Source: an uncultured Clostridia bacterium
GTDB taxonomy: Bacteria > Bacillota > Clostridia > Christensenellales > Borkfalkiaceae
Direction of reading: 5' to 3'
Assembly (NCBI GenBank): GCA_934254725.1
Contig: CAKQLR010000031.1
Span: 1-21,727, forward strand
Length of the DNA: 21,727 nt
The position numbers and the translations under genes are program-made. Shown one piece after another: positions 7,134 through 15,927 of the stretch. A model generated the notes under the pieces. The model was given only the letters and a program-made list of their open reading frames with translations, was not told the DNA's origin and did no database searches. Numbering within the stretch: the first letter of the stretch is position 1; every line of letters begins with the position of its first letter.

Positions 7134-8003
7134 ATGTATAGCATGACCGGCTACGGAAAAGCCGAATTCAGCGAGAACGGTTTGGAAATTATAGTTGAGT
7201 TGAAATCCGTAAACAACAGATTTTTGGATTTTAACGGCAAGTATCCGAGGGCTTTCGTTTCATTCGAGGACGCTATAAGAAAGACCGTTCAGTCAAAACT
7301 CGCGAGGGGAAGGGTTGATTTATTTGTCACTCTTAACGATAATCGCAAAAGAGACGTCGCGTTATCAGTTGACGAGGGGCTTGCGAAAGCCTATGTTGAC
7401 GCCGCAAAGCAGTTATCGCAACAGACGGGCGTAGAAAACGATCTTACCGCTTCGGTTTTAATGAGAATGCCGAATGTGGTTTCTGAGGACGCGGAGAAAA
7501 ACGAAGAAGATTTAAAAGATTTGGTTTTAAATCTAGTTTCGGTAGCGTGCGACAACCTCAACCTTATGCGTAAAGCGGAGGGCGAAAAGTTAAAAACAGA
7601 GATTTTATCTCACCTTTCGGTAATCGAAACGACGGTTGGTAAAATCAAAGAAAGAGCGCCCGAAATCAAAAACGAGTACCGCGAAAAGCTTAAAGCGAGA
7701 ATTCAGGAGTTTTTAGCGGATGTCAAGTATGACGAGACGCGCCTTTTGAACGAAGTTGCTTTTTTTGCGGATAAGAGCAATATAGATGAAGAAATCGCAA
7801 GATTATATTCGCATATCTCTCAGTTTAAAAAGATTTGCGAGGATGAACTTGCAGGCAGAAAGCTTGATTTTTTGGTTCAGGAGTTTAACAGAGAAGCGAA
7901 TACGGTTTGCTCTAAAGCAAACGATGCGGAGCTTACGGGTTATGCTCTCGAACTGAAATGCGAAATAGAAAAAATAAGAGAACAGATACAAAATCTCGAA
8001 TAA
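7134..8003 (+). CDS. yicC: YicC/YloC family endoribonuclease
   Basis: The 289-residue protein begins MYSMTGYGKAEF, the hallmark of the family, with the amino-terminal YicC domain over roughly residues 1-155. The carboxy-terminal DUF1732 region ends in the conserved segment reading FNREANTVCSKANDAELTGY. Characterised members are hexameric endoribonucleases that influence RNA stability in the cytosol. AGAGGA at 7120-7125 precedes ATG by eight bases. rpoZ follows after 16 bases, so they share a transcript. In most Bacillota remA and gmk lie between yicC and rpoZ; both are missing here. The family is certain. The RNA targets in this organism cannot be read from sequence. Confidence 0.95.
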   Translation: MYSMTGYGKAEFSENGLEIIVELKSVNNRFLDFNGKYPRAFVSFEDAIRKTVQSKLARGRVDLFVTLNDNRKRDVALSVDEGLAKAYVDAAKQLSQQTGVENDLTASVLMRMPNVVSEDAEKNEEDLKDLVLNLVSVACDNLNLMRKAEGEKLKTEILSHLSVIETTVGKIKERAPEIKNEYREKLKARIQEFLADVKYDETRLLNEVAFFADKSNIDEEIARLYSHISQFKKICEDELAGRKLDFLVQEFNREANTVCSKANDAELTGYALELKCEIEKIREQIQNLE

Positions 8004-8019
8004 TTAGGAGGATACAGAT

Positions 8020-8223
8020 ATGATTCAAGTTCCACCGGTAGATAAATTGGTAGAAAAAACAGGTTCGCGCTATGCGCTTTGCATAGTTGTGGCAAAAAGA
8101 GCAAGGCAGCTTATAGACGACGCTCACAACAGAGGGCTTACGGAAATTCCAGGACCGTATAAACCTATAACCGCCGCGGCGTACGAAGTACTTGAAGGCA
8201 GAGTAAGCGTAGCGAAATACTGA
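8020..8223 (+). CDS. rpoZ: DNA-directed RNA polymerase omega subunit
   Basis: This 67-residue protein has the usual size of omega in Bacillota. It carries the conserved core SRYALCIVVAKRARQL, preceded by the PPVDKLVEKTG segment that packs against beta-prime, and then KPITAAAYEVLEGRV, matching the second conserved helix. Omega assists assembly and stability of RNA polymerase. A strong AGGAGG (8006-8011) lies eight bases ahead of ATG. Its position after yicC supports the call. The usual partners gmk (before) and coaBC (after) are absent. A hairpin with a T-run (8243-8286) follows and likely ends most transcripts. Confidence 0.93.
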   Translation: MIQVPPVDKLVEKTGSRYALCIVVAKRARQLIDDAHNRGLTEIPGPYKPITAAAYEVLEGRVSVAKY

Positions 8224-8242
8224 TTGACAAATTCGTGTGAAT

Positions 8243-8286
8243 AGCCGTTAGGGGTAAAAAGCCTCTTTCGGCTGTCTTTTTATTTG
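8243..8286 (+). terminator. Intrinsic terminator after rpoZ
   Basis: A two-part stem is formed by AGCCG (8243-8247) with CGGCT (8269-8273), then, inside a TT/TT mismatch, AGGGG (8250-8254) with CCTCT (8262-8266, one G-U pair). It is followed by GTCTTTTTATTTG. It lies 20 bases after the rpoZ stop and ends about 28 bases ahead of priA. Confidence 0.75.
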
Positions 8287-8313
8287 TTTATAGCGTTTTG
8301 CGAGGTTTTTTCG

Positions 8314-10533
8314 ATGTATGCCGAGGTAATTATCGACATAGCGGCAAGCGAGGTCGATAAAATTTTTGAATATTCGACGATTGAGGACGTTTACGAAGGA
8401 AGCAGAGTAATCGTTCCTTTCGGCGTGAAAAAATACGAAGGCATAGTAATGCGGGTGAAAGAGGAATGCTCATTTGACAAGCAAAAGGTAAAAAGCATTC
8501 TCTCCGTGCTCGACGATACCCCTGCATTGACTAAGGAAAGTCTTGGTTTGGTTCGTTACATATGCGACAGGTACAGAGTGCCCGCCGCCCTTGCGTTAAG
8601 GCTTTTTTTGCCTTCGGAAATGCGCAGGGGAAAGGTAAAACCGAAAACTCAGACATATTACGCTATAAATCCCGCCTTTTCCGTAACGGAGATAAAGGCG
8701 AAACTTTCTTCTCGGGCAAAAAGTCAGCGCGCGATAATAGATTATTTAAGCGGAAGCTTAGCCGAAAAGCCTGCCGACGGACGATGTCTTTCGTCTGTTC
8801 TCAGGGAGAAATACGGAGACAGTGCGGTAAAAGCTTTGCTCGCTTTCGGCTATCTTATTTCGATAGAGGAAAGAAAACACAGAAACCCTTACGAAACTCT
8901 TTCGGTAAAAGATAAAAAAATAACCCTTTTGCCTCAACAGGAAAAAGCCGTAGAAAGCGTAGAAAGTACTTCTAAAACAGTCAGTTTGCTTCACGGTGTG
9001 ACGGGCAGCGGGAAAACTGAGGTATATCTTAGCCTTATAAAAAACGCGGTAGAAAACGGAAAAACGGCAATAATGCTTGTTCCCGAAATATCCCTTACGC
9101 CTCAGATGCTCTCTCAGCTCCGGGCAAGATTCGGTGATAACGCGGCTATACTTCACAGCGGGCTTTCGGAGGGCGAAAGGTTTGACGAGTGGTGGAGGCT
9201 GCGCTCGGGGCAGGCAAGGATAGCTATAGGCGCACGAAGCGCGATTTTCGCACCCGTAGAAAACGTCGGAGTGATTATCGTTGACGAGGAGCATGACGGA
9301 AGTTATTCTAGCGACACAAGCCCCCGCTATAATACTATAGAAATTGCGGAAAAAAGATGTTCTTTCAATTCGGTTTGCAAGCTTGTTCTGGGTAGCGCGA
9401 CTCCATCGATAGAAAGTTATTCGAAGGCTACTTCGGGAGAATACAATCTCATAAAAATGCCCGAAAGAATAAATAAAAAACCGCTCCCCGAGATGATAAT
9501 CGCAGATATGAGAAAGGAGATAAGAAGGGGTAACTCTTCGCCTTTTTCTTCCGCTCTCAGAAGCGAAATAGAGGAATGCCTCAAAAACGGCAATCAAGCG
9601 ATTATTTTTCTTAACAGGCGAGGGTATTCTCAAAAGGTTATTTGCCAGGAATGCGGTTATGTTGCCAAGTGCGAGGCATGCGACGTTTCGCTTACATACC
9701 ACAAGGAGAGCGACGTTTTAAAATGCCATTATTGCAACGCAACGTATAAGATGCTTTCGGCTTGTCCTGAGTGCGGCAGTTTAAATATCCGTTACGGCGG
9801 CACGGGAACCGAAAAAGTAGTTTCGGAACTTAAAAAACTTTATCCCGACGCCTGCATTCTGAGAATGGATAACGATACGACGAGAAGCAAAGAGGGGCAT
9901 TATAAAATAATAAAAGCTTTTGCGGATAAAACAGCCGATATTCTGGTCGGAACGCAAATGATAGCAAAAGGGCACGATTTTCCGCTCGTTACTCTCGTCG
10001 GGATACTCGACGCGGATATGTCCCTATATTTTTCCGACTACAGAAGTAGAGAAAGAACTTTTCAACTGTTAACGCAGGTTGCCGGAAGAAGCGGCAGAGC
10101 GGATAAAAAAGGCAAGGTCGTGCTACAGACGTTTGACCCCGACAACCCCGTTCTGGGGTATTCTGTAAGATACGATTACGAGGGATTTGTCGATGCCGAA
10201 GAAAGACTTCGTAAATCTACGGGGTTTCCGCCGTTTGCGGATATTCTCAGGGTTATGATTGTATCCGAAGACGACGATAAGGCGCTCGATACGCTGAAAC
10301 AGGTTTATGAAGCTTTACTTAAAGTAAAACAAAACAACGATGATTCGTTTATATTTTTCAATAAAATGAAAAGCCCCGTCAAGAGAATGCAAAACAAGTA
10401 CCGTTACCAGGTGCTTATGCGCATAAAATCGGGAAAGCTTTCATTAAAAGAAAAAATATACGACACGGCGCTTCCTTTTAAAACGAGAAACGTTAACGTC
10501 TACGTGGAAGAAAACCCGAATAATCTCACTTAA
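8314..10533 (+). CDS. priA: Primosomal protein N' PriA, replication-restart helicase
   Basis: PriA recognises abandoned forks and D-loops and reloads the replicative helicase. The 739-residue protein begins MYAEVIIDIAASEVDKIFEY, the 3'-DNA-binding domain. The ATG at 8314 was chosen over an in-frame TTG at 8284 because GAGG (8302-8305) lies eight bases ahead and family members start here. Visible motifs are Walker A VTGSGKT (229-235), DEEH (324-327), GSATPS and the zinc-binding insertion with C444, C447, C453 and C456 plus two later CxxC pairs. Helicase lobe 2 has GTGTEKV, GTQMIAKGHDFP and QVAGRSGR. It heads a tight cluster with def 14 bases downstream. The promoter is unclear: a TTGACA at 8224-8229 has no matching -10. 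Confidence 0.97.
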   Translation: MYAEVIIDIAASEVDKIFEYSTIEDVYEGSRVIVPFGVKKYEGIVMRVKEECSFDKQKVKSILSVLDDTPALTKESLGLVRYICDRYRVPAALALRLFLPSEMRRGKVKPKTQTYYAINPAFSVTEIKAKLSSRAKSQRAIIDYLSGSLAEKPADGRCLSSVLREKYGDSAVKALLAFGYLISIEERKHRNPYETLSVKDKKITLLPQQEKAVESVESTSKTVSLLHGVTGSGKTEVYLSLIKNAVENGKTAIMLVPEISLTPQMLSQLRARFGDNAAILHSGLSEGERFDEWWRLRSGQARIAIGARSAIFAPVENVGVIIVDEEHDGSYSSDTSPRYNTIEIAEKRCSFNSVCKLVLGSATPSIESYSKATSGEYNLIKMPERINKKPLPEMIIADMRKEIRRGNSSPFSSALRSEIEECLKNGNQAIIFLNRRGYSQKVICQECGYVAKCEACDVSLTYHKESDVLKCHYCNATYKMLSACPECGSLNIRYGGTGTEKVVSELKKLYPDACILRMDNDTTRSKEGHYKIIKAFADKTADILVGTQMIAKGHDFPLVTLVGILDADMSLYFSDYRSRERTFQLLTQVAGRSGRADKKGKVVLQTFDPDNPVLGYSVRYDYEGFVDAEERLRKSTGFPPFADILRVMIVSEDDDKALDTLKQVYEALLKVKQNNDDSFIFFNKMKSPVKRMQNKYRYQVLMRIKSGKLSLKEKIYDTALPFKTRNVNVYVEENPNNLT

Positions 10534-10547
10534 CAAGAGGAATTGAA

Positions 10548-11009
10548 ATGGCTATAAGAAATATCATACAAATAGGTGACGAAACTCTCAGAAAAAAATG
10601 CTTCGAAGTAACTTCTTTCGATCAAAAACTTTGCACGCTTCTGGACGATATGAAGGACACTTTGACTAAAGCTCGCGGAGCGGGTCTTGCAGCTCCTCAG
10701 GTGGGTATTTTGCGCCGGGTGTTCATTGTCGACGTTGATGAGGGTTACTTTGAGTTTGTAAATCCCGTAATAGTTTCGCGCTCGGGAAAACAAATCGGGC
10801 AGGAAGGTTGCCTTTCTGTAAAAGGAAAATGGGGCACTGTGGAAAGACCCAATAAGGTGGTTATTAAGGCGCAGGACAGATACGGCAATAAATTTCAGCT
10901 TACGGCTAAGGAATTTTTTGCCCGTGCGGTATGCCATGAATACGATCATCTTGACGGCATCTTGTATGTAGATATCGCTTCTGAAATAGAAAACGAAGCT
11001 CAGGACTGA
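10548..11009 (+). CDS. def: Peptide deformylase
   Basis: Def removes the formyl group from nascent protein N-termini, a metal-dependent step on the ribosome. All three catalytic motifs are present in the 153-residue protein: GAGLAAPQVG (44-53), EGCLS with metal ligand C88, and HEYDH with ligands H130 and H134 and catalytic E131. The size and the EGCLSV form fit the short type 1 class. AAGAGG precedes the ATG. It lies directly upstream of fmt, whose reaction it reverses, and the spacing (25 bases) indicates one transcript. Confidence 0.97.
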   Translation: MAIRNIIQIGDETLRKKCFEVTSFDQKLCTLLDDMKDTLTKARGAGLAAPQVGILRRVFIVDVDEGYFEFVNPVIVSRSGKQIGQEGCLSVKGKWGTVERPNKVVIKAQDRYGNKFQLTAKEFFARAVCHEYDHLDGILYVDIASEIENEAQD

Positions 11010-11034
11010 TTGATAGCGGGGTAGTGGTTTTATA

Positions 11035-11994
11035 ATGAAAGTAGTATTTTTAGGCACGCCCGATTTTGCCGTCGGCGCGTTAAACAAGATTAACAAGGCT
11101 TTTGACGTTGTAGCCGTGGTAACACAGCCCGATAAACCTAAGGGGAGAAGCGGCAAACCCGTTTTTTCGCCTGTAAAGGAAGAAGCCCTCAGATTGAATT
11201 TACCCGTATATCAATTTGAAAAGATAAGAAAAGACGGGGTAGAAGTTCTAAAAAGCCTTAATGCGGACGTTTTTGTTACTTGCGCATACGGGCAGATTTT
11301 ATCTCAGGAAATAATAGATATTCCAAAACACGGAATAATGAATATACACGCGTCCCTTCTTCCGAAATACAGGGGAGCGGCTCCCATTCAATGGGCTATA
11401 ATCAACGGAGACGAATACACCGGTGTTACGATTATGAGGACTGAGGCAGGTATAGATACGGGAGATATTCTGCTTGCCGAGAGTATTAAGATAGGAGAGA
11501 GAGAGACCGCAGGCGAACTGTTCGACAGGCTTGCTATTCTCGGTTCCGAACTTATAGTAAAGGCATTGAAGCTTCTCGAAAGCGGAAATGCAAAATTTGT
11601 AAAACAGGACGAAAATCTTGCAACTCACGTGAGAATGCTTACGAAAGAGGACGGATTGATAGATTGGAGTAAAACTCCGAAACAGATATTTGACCTTGTA
11701 AGGGGAACCGATCCATGGCCCGGTGCGTTTACGTATTATAATGGAAAATTGCTTAAAATTCGTTCGGTCGAAATTTACCAAAAGGAAACGTCAGGGGCTT
11801 TCGGAGAAGTAATAGTTTCGGATAAAAACGAAGGAATTGTCGTCCGGACGAACGGAGGCGCGATTAAGATAACAGAACTTCAGTTAGAGGGAGCAAAGAG
11901 AATGAGCTCGCACGATTTTCTGCTCGGCAGAAGTTTAAAGCAAGGAGAAATCCTCGGTAAAACAGAAGCTTTTGACGCAAATGAAAACAACTGA
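11035..11994 (+). CDS. fmt: Methionyl-tRNA formyltransferase
   Basis: Fmt transfers a formyl group from 10-formyltetrahydrofolate to initiator Met-tRNA. The 319-residue protein is full length. It has the amino-terminal Rossmann segment MKVVFLGTPDFAVGAL, the catalytic region NIHASLLPKYRGAAPIQWA containing the Asn and His, and the catalytic aspartate in AGIDTGD. A carboxy-terminal OB-like tRNA-binding domain (from about residue 205) opens after WSKTPKQIFDLVRGTDPWPGA. The ribosome binding site is weak (GGGGTAGTGG). The stop is TGA, and rsmB begins 17 bases later. Confidence 0.97.
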   Translation: MKVVFLGTPDFAVGALNKINKAFDVVAVVTQPDKPKGRSGKPVFSPVKEEALRLNLPVYQFEKIRKDGVEVLKSLNADVFVTCAYGQILSQEIIDIPKHGIMNIHASLLPKYRGAAPIQWAIINGDEYTGVTIMRTEAGIDTGDILLAESIKIGERETAGELFDRLAILGSELIVKALKLLESGNAKFVKQDENLATHVRMLTKEDGLIDWSKTPKQIFDLVRGTDPWPGAFTYYNGKLLKIRSVEIYQKETSGAFGEVIVSDKNEGIVVRTNGGAIKITELQLEGAKRMSSHDFLLGRSLKQGEILGKTEAFDANENN

Positions 11995-12011
11995 TCTGTC
12001 GGAGCAAAACG

Positions 12012-13277
12012 ATGGTAAACGCTTTTTACGATTCATATTGCATTTTAAATAAAGTTTACAGTGACGGCGCATACATCAAGCAGGCTATGGCGACTACTCT
12101 GATAGAGGAAAAAAATCGCGCGCAGATAACAAAAATTTGTTACGGTGTTCTAGATAAGGATATCTTTCTTTCGGACAGAATAAAAAGATTGTGCGATAAA
12201 AATCCAAAACTCGTTGTGAGAACGGTGCTAAAAATTGCCAAATATAATATCGAGTTTTTGAAAAAAGCGCCTTATGCGGTCACGGATAGCGCCGTGGAAC
12301 TTTTGAATAAGCTCGGGAAAAAAGGAGTATCGGGATTTGTCAACGCCGTATTGAGAAAGTACGTCAAAACGACTTTTCCCCCGATAGGGAACGATGCAGA
12401 AGGTTTGTCGCTTAAGTATGATTATCCTGTTTTTGCGGTAAAAAAACTCATTAGTTTTTACGGAAAGAAAAGGGCTGAAAGCATAATGAACAGCTCGTCC
12501 GAGCTTACGGGTATTCGCTTCAGGAAAGGCTTTGACGGCGAAAAATATCTTTCTGATGCCGATGTAAAGTTTTTTAAAACACCATACGAGGGCTTTTTTG
12601 TTGCCGAAAAGTTTACGCGTAACGAGGACTTCGATAAGGGGATATACACTTTTCAGTCAATAGGTTCCGTCGCAATCGTTTACGCTCTTCTGGAAGCGTT
12701 TAAAGACGATAAAGCGTCTGCCGAGATATTGGACGCATGCGCTGCTCCCGGCGGGAAATCCGTGCTTTTATCCGAGTTTTTCGGACACGTTTATGCGGAA
12801 GAGATTCACCCTCACAGGGTAGAGCTTATAAGACAATATGCAAAGAGAATGGGAGCAGAAAACATATTGGCGGGAGAAGGGGACGCCTGTATTTATAACG
12901 AGCGTTTTGGCGATAAATTCGGCGCTGTTCTCTGTGATGTTCCGTGCAGCGGGTTCGGAGTTTTGAAATCCAACCCGGATATTAAACTTCACAGGACGGA
13001 AGAAAATATAAAGGAATTGACGGAATTACAGCTAAAAATATTGAATAATTGCTGTAAATATCTTGTGTCGGGCGGAGTGCTTGCATATTCCACATGTTCC
13101 GTTTTCGACGAAGAAAACGACGGTGTGGTTGCAAAGTTTTTAAAGGAAAACACGGATTTTTCGGTTGTAGAAATAAAACCCGAAATCTCTTATTTAAAAA
13201 CCGAATTCGGTGCGCAATTCTTGCCGGACGAGTGTTTCGGTGCAGGTTTTTACGTTGCCGTATTAAGAAAAAATTAG
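12012..13277 (+). CDS. rsmB: 16S rRNA (cytosine-967) m5C methyltransferase RsmB
   Basis: RsmB methylates C967 of 16S rRNA using S-adenosylmethionine. The 421-residue protein carries an amino-terminal NusB-like RNA-binding domain (about 1-140) and a carboxy-terminal Rossmann methyltransferase domain. The SAM-binding motif is DACAAPGGKS (241-250). The two m5C cysteines are present: C312 in DVPCSGFG and C362 in STCSVF. GGAG at 12001-12004 lies seven bases ahead of ATG. Position between fmt and rlmN matches B. subtilis and separates it from the related RsmF/NSUN proteins. Confidence 0.96.
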   Translation: MVNAFYDSYCILNKVYSDGAYIKQAMATTLIEEKNRAQITKICYGVLDKDIFLSDRIKRLCDKNPKLVVRTVLKIAKYNIEFLKKAPYAVTDSAVELLNKLGKKGVSGFVNAVLRKYVKTTFPPIGNDAEGLSLKYDYPVFAVKKLISFYGKKRAESIMNSSSELTGIRFRKGFDGEKYLSDADVKFFKTPYEGFFVAEKFTRNEDFDKGIYTFQSIGSVAIVYALLEAFKDDKASAEILDACAAPGGKSVLLSEFFGHVYAEEIHPHRVELIRQYAKRMGAENILAGEGDACIYNERFGDKFGAVLCDVPCSGFGVLKSNPDIKLHRTEENIKELTELQLKILNNCCKYLVSGGVLAYSTCSVFDEENDGVVAKFLKENTDFSVVEIKPEISYLKTEFGAQFLPDECFGAGFYVAVLRKN

Positions 13278-13293
13278 TATTTTATAGGAATAA

Positions 13294-14358
13294 ATGAAAA
13301 AGATTTTACAGGATTTATCCTCGGAAGAACTTAAGATTTTAGTAGAAAAACACGGTGAAAAAGCATTCAGGACAAAGCAGATTCGTACGGCTCTTCACCG
13401 CGGTATGAAAATTTCGGAAATTACGGAGATATCCAAGGATTTCAGGGGAAAACTCTTAGAGGAATACGAGGATGAGCCCGTTAAAATTATACAGAAATTA
13501 GTTTCGTCGGACGGAACGGAGAAGTTTCTGTTGGAGCTTTCGGACGGAAACGTAATTGAAAGCGTTCTTATGAAATATAAATACGGGAATACTCAGTGCA
13601 TATCCACTCAGGTCGGTTGTCGGATGAACTGTGCGTTTTGCGCTTCGGGGCTTAACGGGCTTGTTAGAAATCTGACGTCCGGGGAGATCGCTTCGGAAAT
13701 TTATGCCGTCAACAGACATGAGGGCGGAAGTCTCGAAAACAGGCAGGTCACAAACGTTGTTTTAATGGGCAGCGGAGAGCCACTCGATAACTATCCAAAC
13801 GTTGTTAAGTTTCTGCGCGAAATCACTGCGGACGGCGGTATAAATATAAGTCAAAGAAATATTTCTCTTTCCACAAGCGGGCTTGTGTCGCAAATGTATA
13901 AGTTTGCAGACGAGGAAATGGGGGTAAATCTTTCCGTTTCTCTCCATAATCCGTTTGACGAGAAAAGAAAGAAAATAATGCCCGTTGCAAAGAAATATTC
14001 CGTGTCGGAAATACTCGGCGCATGTTCTTATTATTTTGAAAAGACGGGAAGAAGATATATTTTCGAATATTCGCTAATCAAGGGCGAAAACGATACGAAA
14101 GAGTGCGCCGACGAGCTTATAAGGCTTCTTTCGGGCAGACCGTGCCACGTCAATCTAATAAGGCTTAACGAGGTAAAAGAAAGAAATCTTCTCGCAACGG
14201 GCGATAAATACGCTTATGCTTTCCTCGGTTTGCTTGAAAAAGGCGGGCTTTCGGTGTCACTAAGAAGAAGAATAGGTACGGATATCGACGGTGCGTGCGG
14301 GCAACTCAGGAACAGATATATAAAAGAAAAAACTTCTACGGGCGGAGAAAACGAATGA
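13294..14358 (+). CDS. rlmN: 23S rRNA/tRNA m2A methyltransferase RlmN (radical SAM)
   Basis: RlmN methylates C2 of A2503 in 23S rRNA and A37 in some tRNAs by a ping-pong radical mechanism. The 354-residue protein has the radical-SAM cysteines C109, C113 and C116 in GCRMNCAFC. It also has the methyl-carrying cysteine C335 in DGACGQLR. The glycine-rich GSGEPLDN segment and the SLHNPFDEKRKKIMP motif are typical. AGGA precedes the ATG. Its TGA stop overlaps the rsgA ATG in an ATGA junction. In B. subtilis prpC and prkC lie between rlmN and rsgA; here there is no room for them. Confidence 0.97.
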   Translation: MKKILQDLSSEELKILVEKHGEKAFRTKQIRTALHRGMKISEITEISKDFRGKLLEEYEDEPVKIIQKLVSSDGTEKFLLELSDGNVIESVLMKYKYGNTQCISTQVGCRMNCAFCASGLNGLVRNLTSGEIASEIYAVNRHEGGSLENRQVTNVVLMGSGEPLDNYPNVVKFLREITADGGINISQRNISLSTSGLVSQMYKFADEEMGVNLSVSLHNPFDEKRKKIMPVAKKYSVSEILGACSYYFEKTGRRYIFEYSLIKGENDTKECADELIRLLSGRPCHVNLIRLNEVKERNLLATGDKYAYAFLGLLEKGGLSVSLRRRIGTDIDGACGQLRNRYIKEKTSTGGENE

Positions 14359-15206
14359 AGGGACAGGTTGTGAAAATTCGTTCCGGTAAATATTTTGTAA
14401 AAAGCGAAAACGGTTTGTTTGTCTGCTCCGCAAGGGGTGGGCTAAGAATAAAATCGGACGGCATAGTGACGGGCGACTACATTGAATTTGACGAAAAAAA
14501 GTTGACCGTAGATAAGCTTTTGCCTCGTAAAAACTTGTTTTACAGACCAAACGTGGCGAACGTTGACGCGGTAAACGTAGTGGTTGCTTGTCCGCCGCCT
14601 CCGGACTTTTTAATGCTCGATAAGCTTATCGTTTCTCTCTGTTCTGAAAAAGTACAGGTATATATAAGCGTAAACAAAACAGATGTAAACAATTATACTT
14701 TCGACCGTGTTAAAAGAGATTATGCGATGGCGGGATTTTCCGTTTACTCCGTAAGCGCAAAGACGGGCGAGGGTATAGAAGCCTTAAAAAACGAATTTAA
14801 AGGAAAACTCGTGGCGTTTGCTGGACAGAGCGCAGTGGGCAAATCTTCTCTTTTAAACGCCCTTTTCGGCTTAGAACTTAAGACCGGCGACGTGAGCGAG
14901 AAAACGCTCAGAGGAAAACACACGACCACCGCCGCGGAAATATTTGAAAAAGACGGGGTGAGAATTGTCGATACTCCCGGGTTCAGCGTGATAACACCGA
15001 ATTTGCTCCCCGAAGAACTTGGTCTTTTCTATCCCGAATATTTTGCAAAATTGCAAGAATGTAAATACCGCGGTTGCACTCATACGGGTGAGCCGGGTTG
15101 CGCGGTTCAAAAGGCTGTAGAAACGGGAGAACTATGTCGGGAAAGATATCTGAGATATAAAGCCATATTCGAAGAATTAAAGGAAATTCAATCAAAAAAA
15201 TATTAA
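14355..15206 (+). CDS. rsgA: Ribosome small-subunit GTPase RsgA
   Basis: RsgA is a circularly permuted GTPase that checks late 30S maturation. The permutation is visible: the G4 motif NKTD (107-110) precedes G1 GQSAVGKS (157-164), G2 (GKHTTT) and G3 (DTPG). An amino-terminal OB domain (about 1-70) and a carboxy-terminal zinc site, C236, C241, H243 and C249, flank the G domain. The start at 14355 was chosen over an upstream in-frame codon at 14295 because GGAG (14344-14347) lies seven bases ahead, MKGQVVKI matches the family start, and the ATGA overlap with rlmN implies translational coupling. The 283-residue length is normal. Confidence 0.96.
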   Translation: MKGQVVKIRSGKYFVKSENGLFVCSARGGLRIKSDGIVTGDYIEFDEKKLTVDKLLPRKNLFYRPNVANVDAVNVVVACPPPPDFLMLDKLIVSLCSEKVQVYISVNKTDVNNYTFDRVKRDYAMAGFSVYSVSAKTGEGIEALKNEFKGKLVAFAGQSAVGKSSLLNALFGLELKTGDVSEKTLRGKHTTTAAEIFEKDGVRIVDTPGFSVITPNLLPEELGLFYPEYFAKLQECKYRGCTHTGEPGCAVQKAVETGELCRERYLRYKAIFEELKEIQSKKY

Positions 15207-15222
15207 AAACGGAGATACATAT

Positions 15223-15885
15223 ATGAATAAAGAAAAGATTTTAATAGCGCCGTCCATTCTTTCGGCGGACTTTTCCAAAATGGGAGAGGAAGTAAAAGAC
15301 CTTGAAAAAAACGGTGCGGACGTAATTCACGTTGACGTTATGGACGGGGTTTTTGTATCTAATATAACATTCGGTATGAAAATGGTAAAAGATATAAAAA
15401 AGGTTACCTCGCTTCCGCTCGATTGTCATCTTATGATAGTGGAGCCGTGGAAATATGTTGAAAAATTTGCCGAGAGCGGCGCCGACTATATAACGGTGCA
15501 TTACGAAGCGTGCAAGGAAAGACTTATAGAAACGCTTAATCAGATTAAAGCGTGTGGCGTCAAATGCGGCTGCGTAATCAATCCCGATACGCCGGTCGAA
15601 AAAATCAAGGACGCGATTTTACTTTGCGATATGGTTCTTGTAATGAGCGTATTCCCTGGAAAAGGCGGGCAGAAGTTTATACCCGAAGTATTGCCGAAAG
15701 TAGAGGAGATACGCAAAATTATAAACGAAAGCGGAAAAGATATTCTTCTTGAAATCGACGGCGGAGTAAACAAAGAAAACGTCTCAATGATAAAGAAAAG
15801 CGGTGCAAACGTGCTTGTTGCGGGCAATACGGTATTTTCCGCGCCCAACAGAAAAGCCATTATGGATGATTTAAGAAGTCTTTAA
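15223..15885 (+). CDS. rpe: Ribulose-phosphate 3-epimerase
   Basis: Rpe interconverts ribulose-5-phosphate and xylulose-5-phosphate in the pentose phosphate pathway. The 220-residue TIM barrel is full length. It has IAPSILSADF at the start, metal ligands H36 (with catalytic D38) and H69 in CHLMI, MSVFPGKGGQKF in the phosphate-binding loop, and catalytic D179 in EIDGGV. CGGAG ahead of the ATG gives a good ribosome binding site. It sits 16 bases after rsgA in the conserved rsgA-rpe-thiN order. Confidence 0.97.
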   Translation: MNKEKILIAPSILSADFSKMGEEVKDLEKNGADVIHVDVMDGVFVSNITFGMKMVKDIKKVTSLPLDCHLMIVEPWKYVEKFAESGADYITVHYEACKERLIETLNQIKACGVKCGCVINPDTPVEKIKDAILLCDMVLVMSVFPGKGGQKFIPEVLPKVEEIRKIINESGKDILLEIDGGVNKENVSMIKKSGANVLVAGNTVFSAPNRKAIMDDLRSL

Positions 15886-15927
15886 TCGATTTTATTGAAA
15901 CCTTGGAAGAATAAAACTGCGTATTAT

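Noticed and set aside
8224..8252. TTGACA at 8224-8229 as a priA promoter
   Set aside because: The -35 is perfect, but 16-18 bases downstream there is no -10-like hexamer, and the terminator stem occupies that position.
8284..8313. Upstream TTG start for priA
   Set aside because: It falls in the T-run of the rpoZ terminator and has no ribosome binding site. The ATG at 8314 has GAGG at correct spacing and matches the family start.
8758..9702. 314-codon reverse-strand open frame opposite priA
   Set aside because: It lies entirely over the PriA helicase core, shows no recognisable domain, and has an odd Arg/Phe/Ser/Tyr-rich composition typical of an antisense shadow.
10530..11156. 208-codon reverse-strand open frame over def and the start of fmt
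   Set aside because: Two well-supported forward genes occupy the same bases, and no motif or ribosome binding site supports it.
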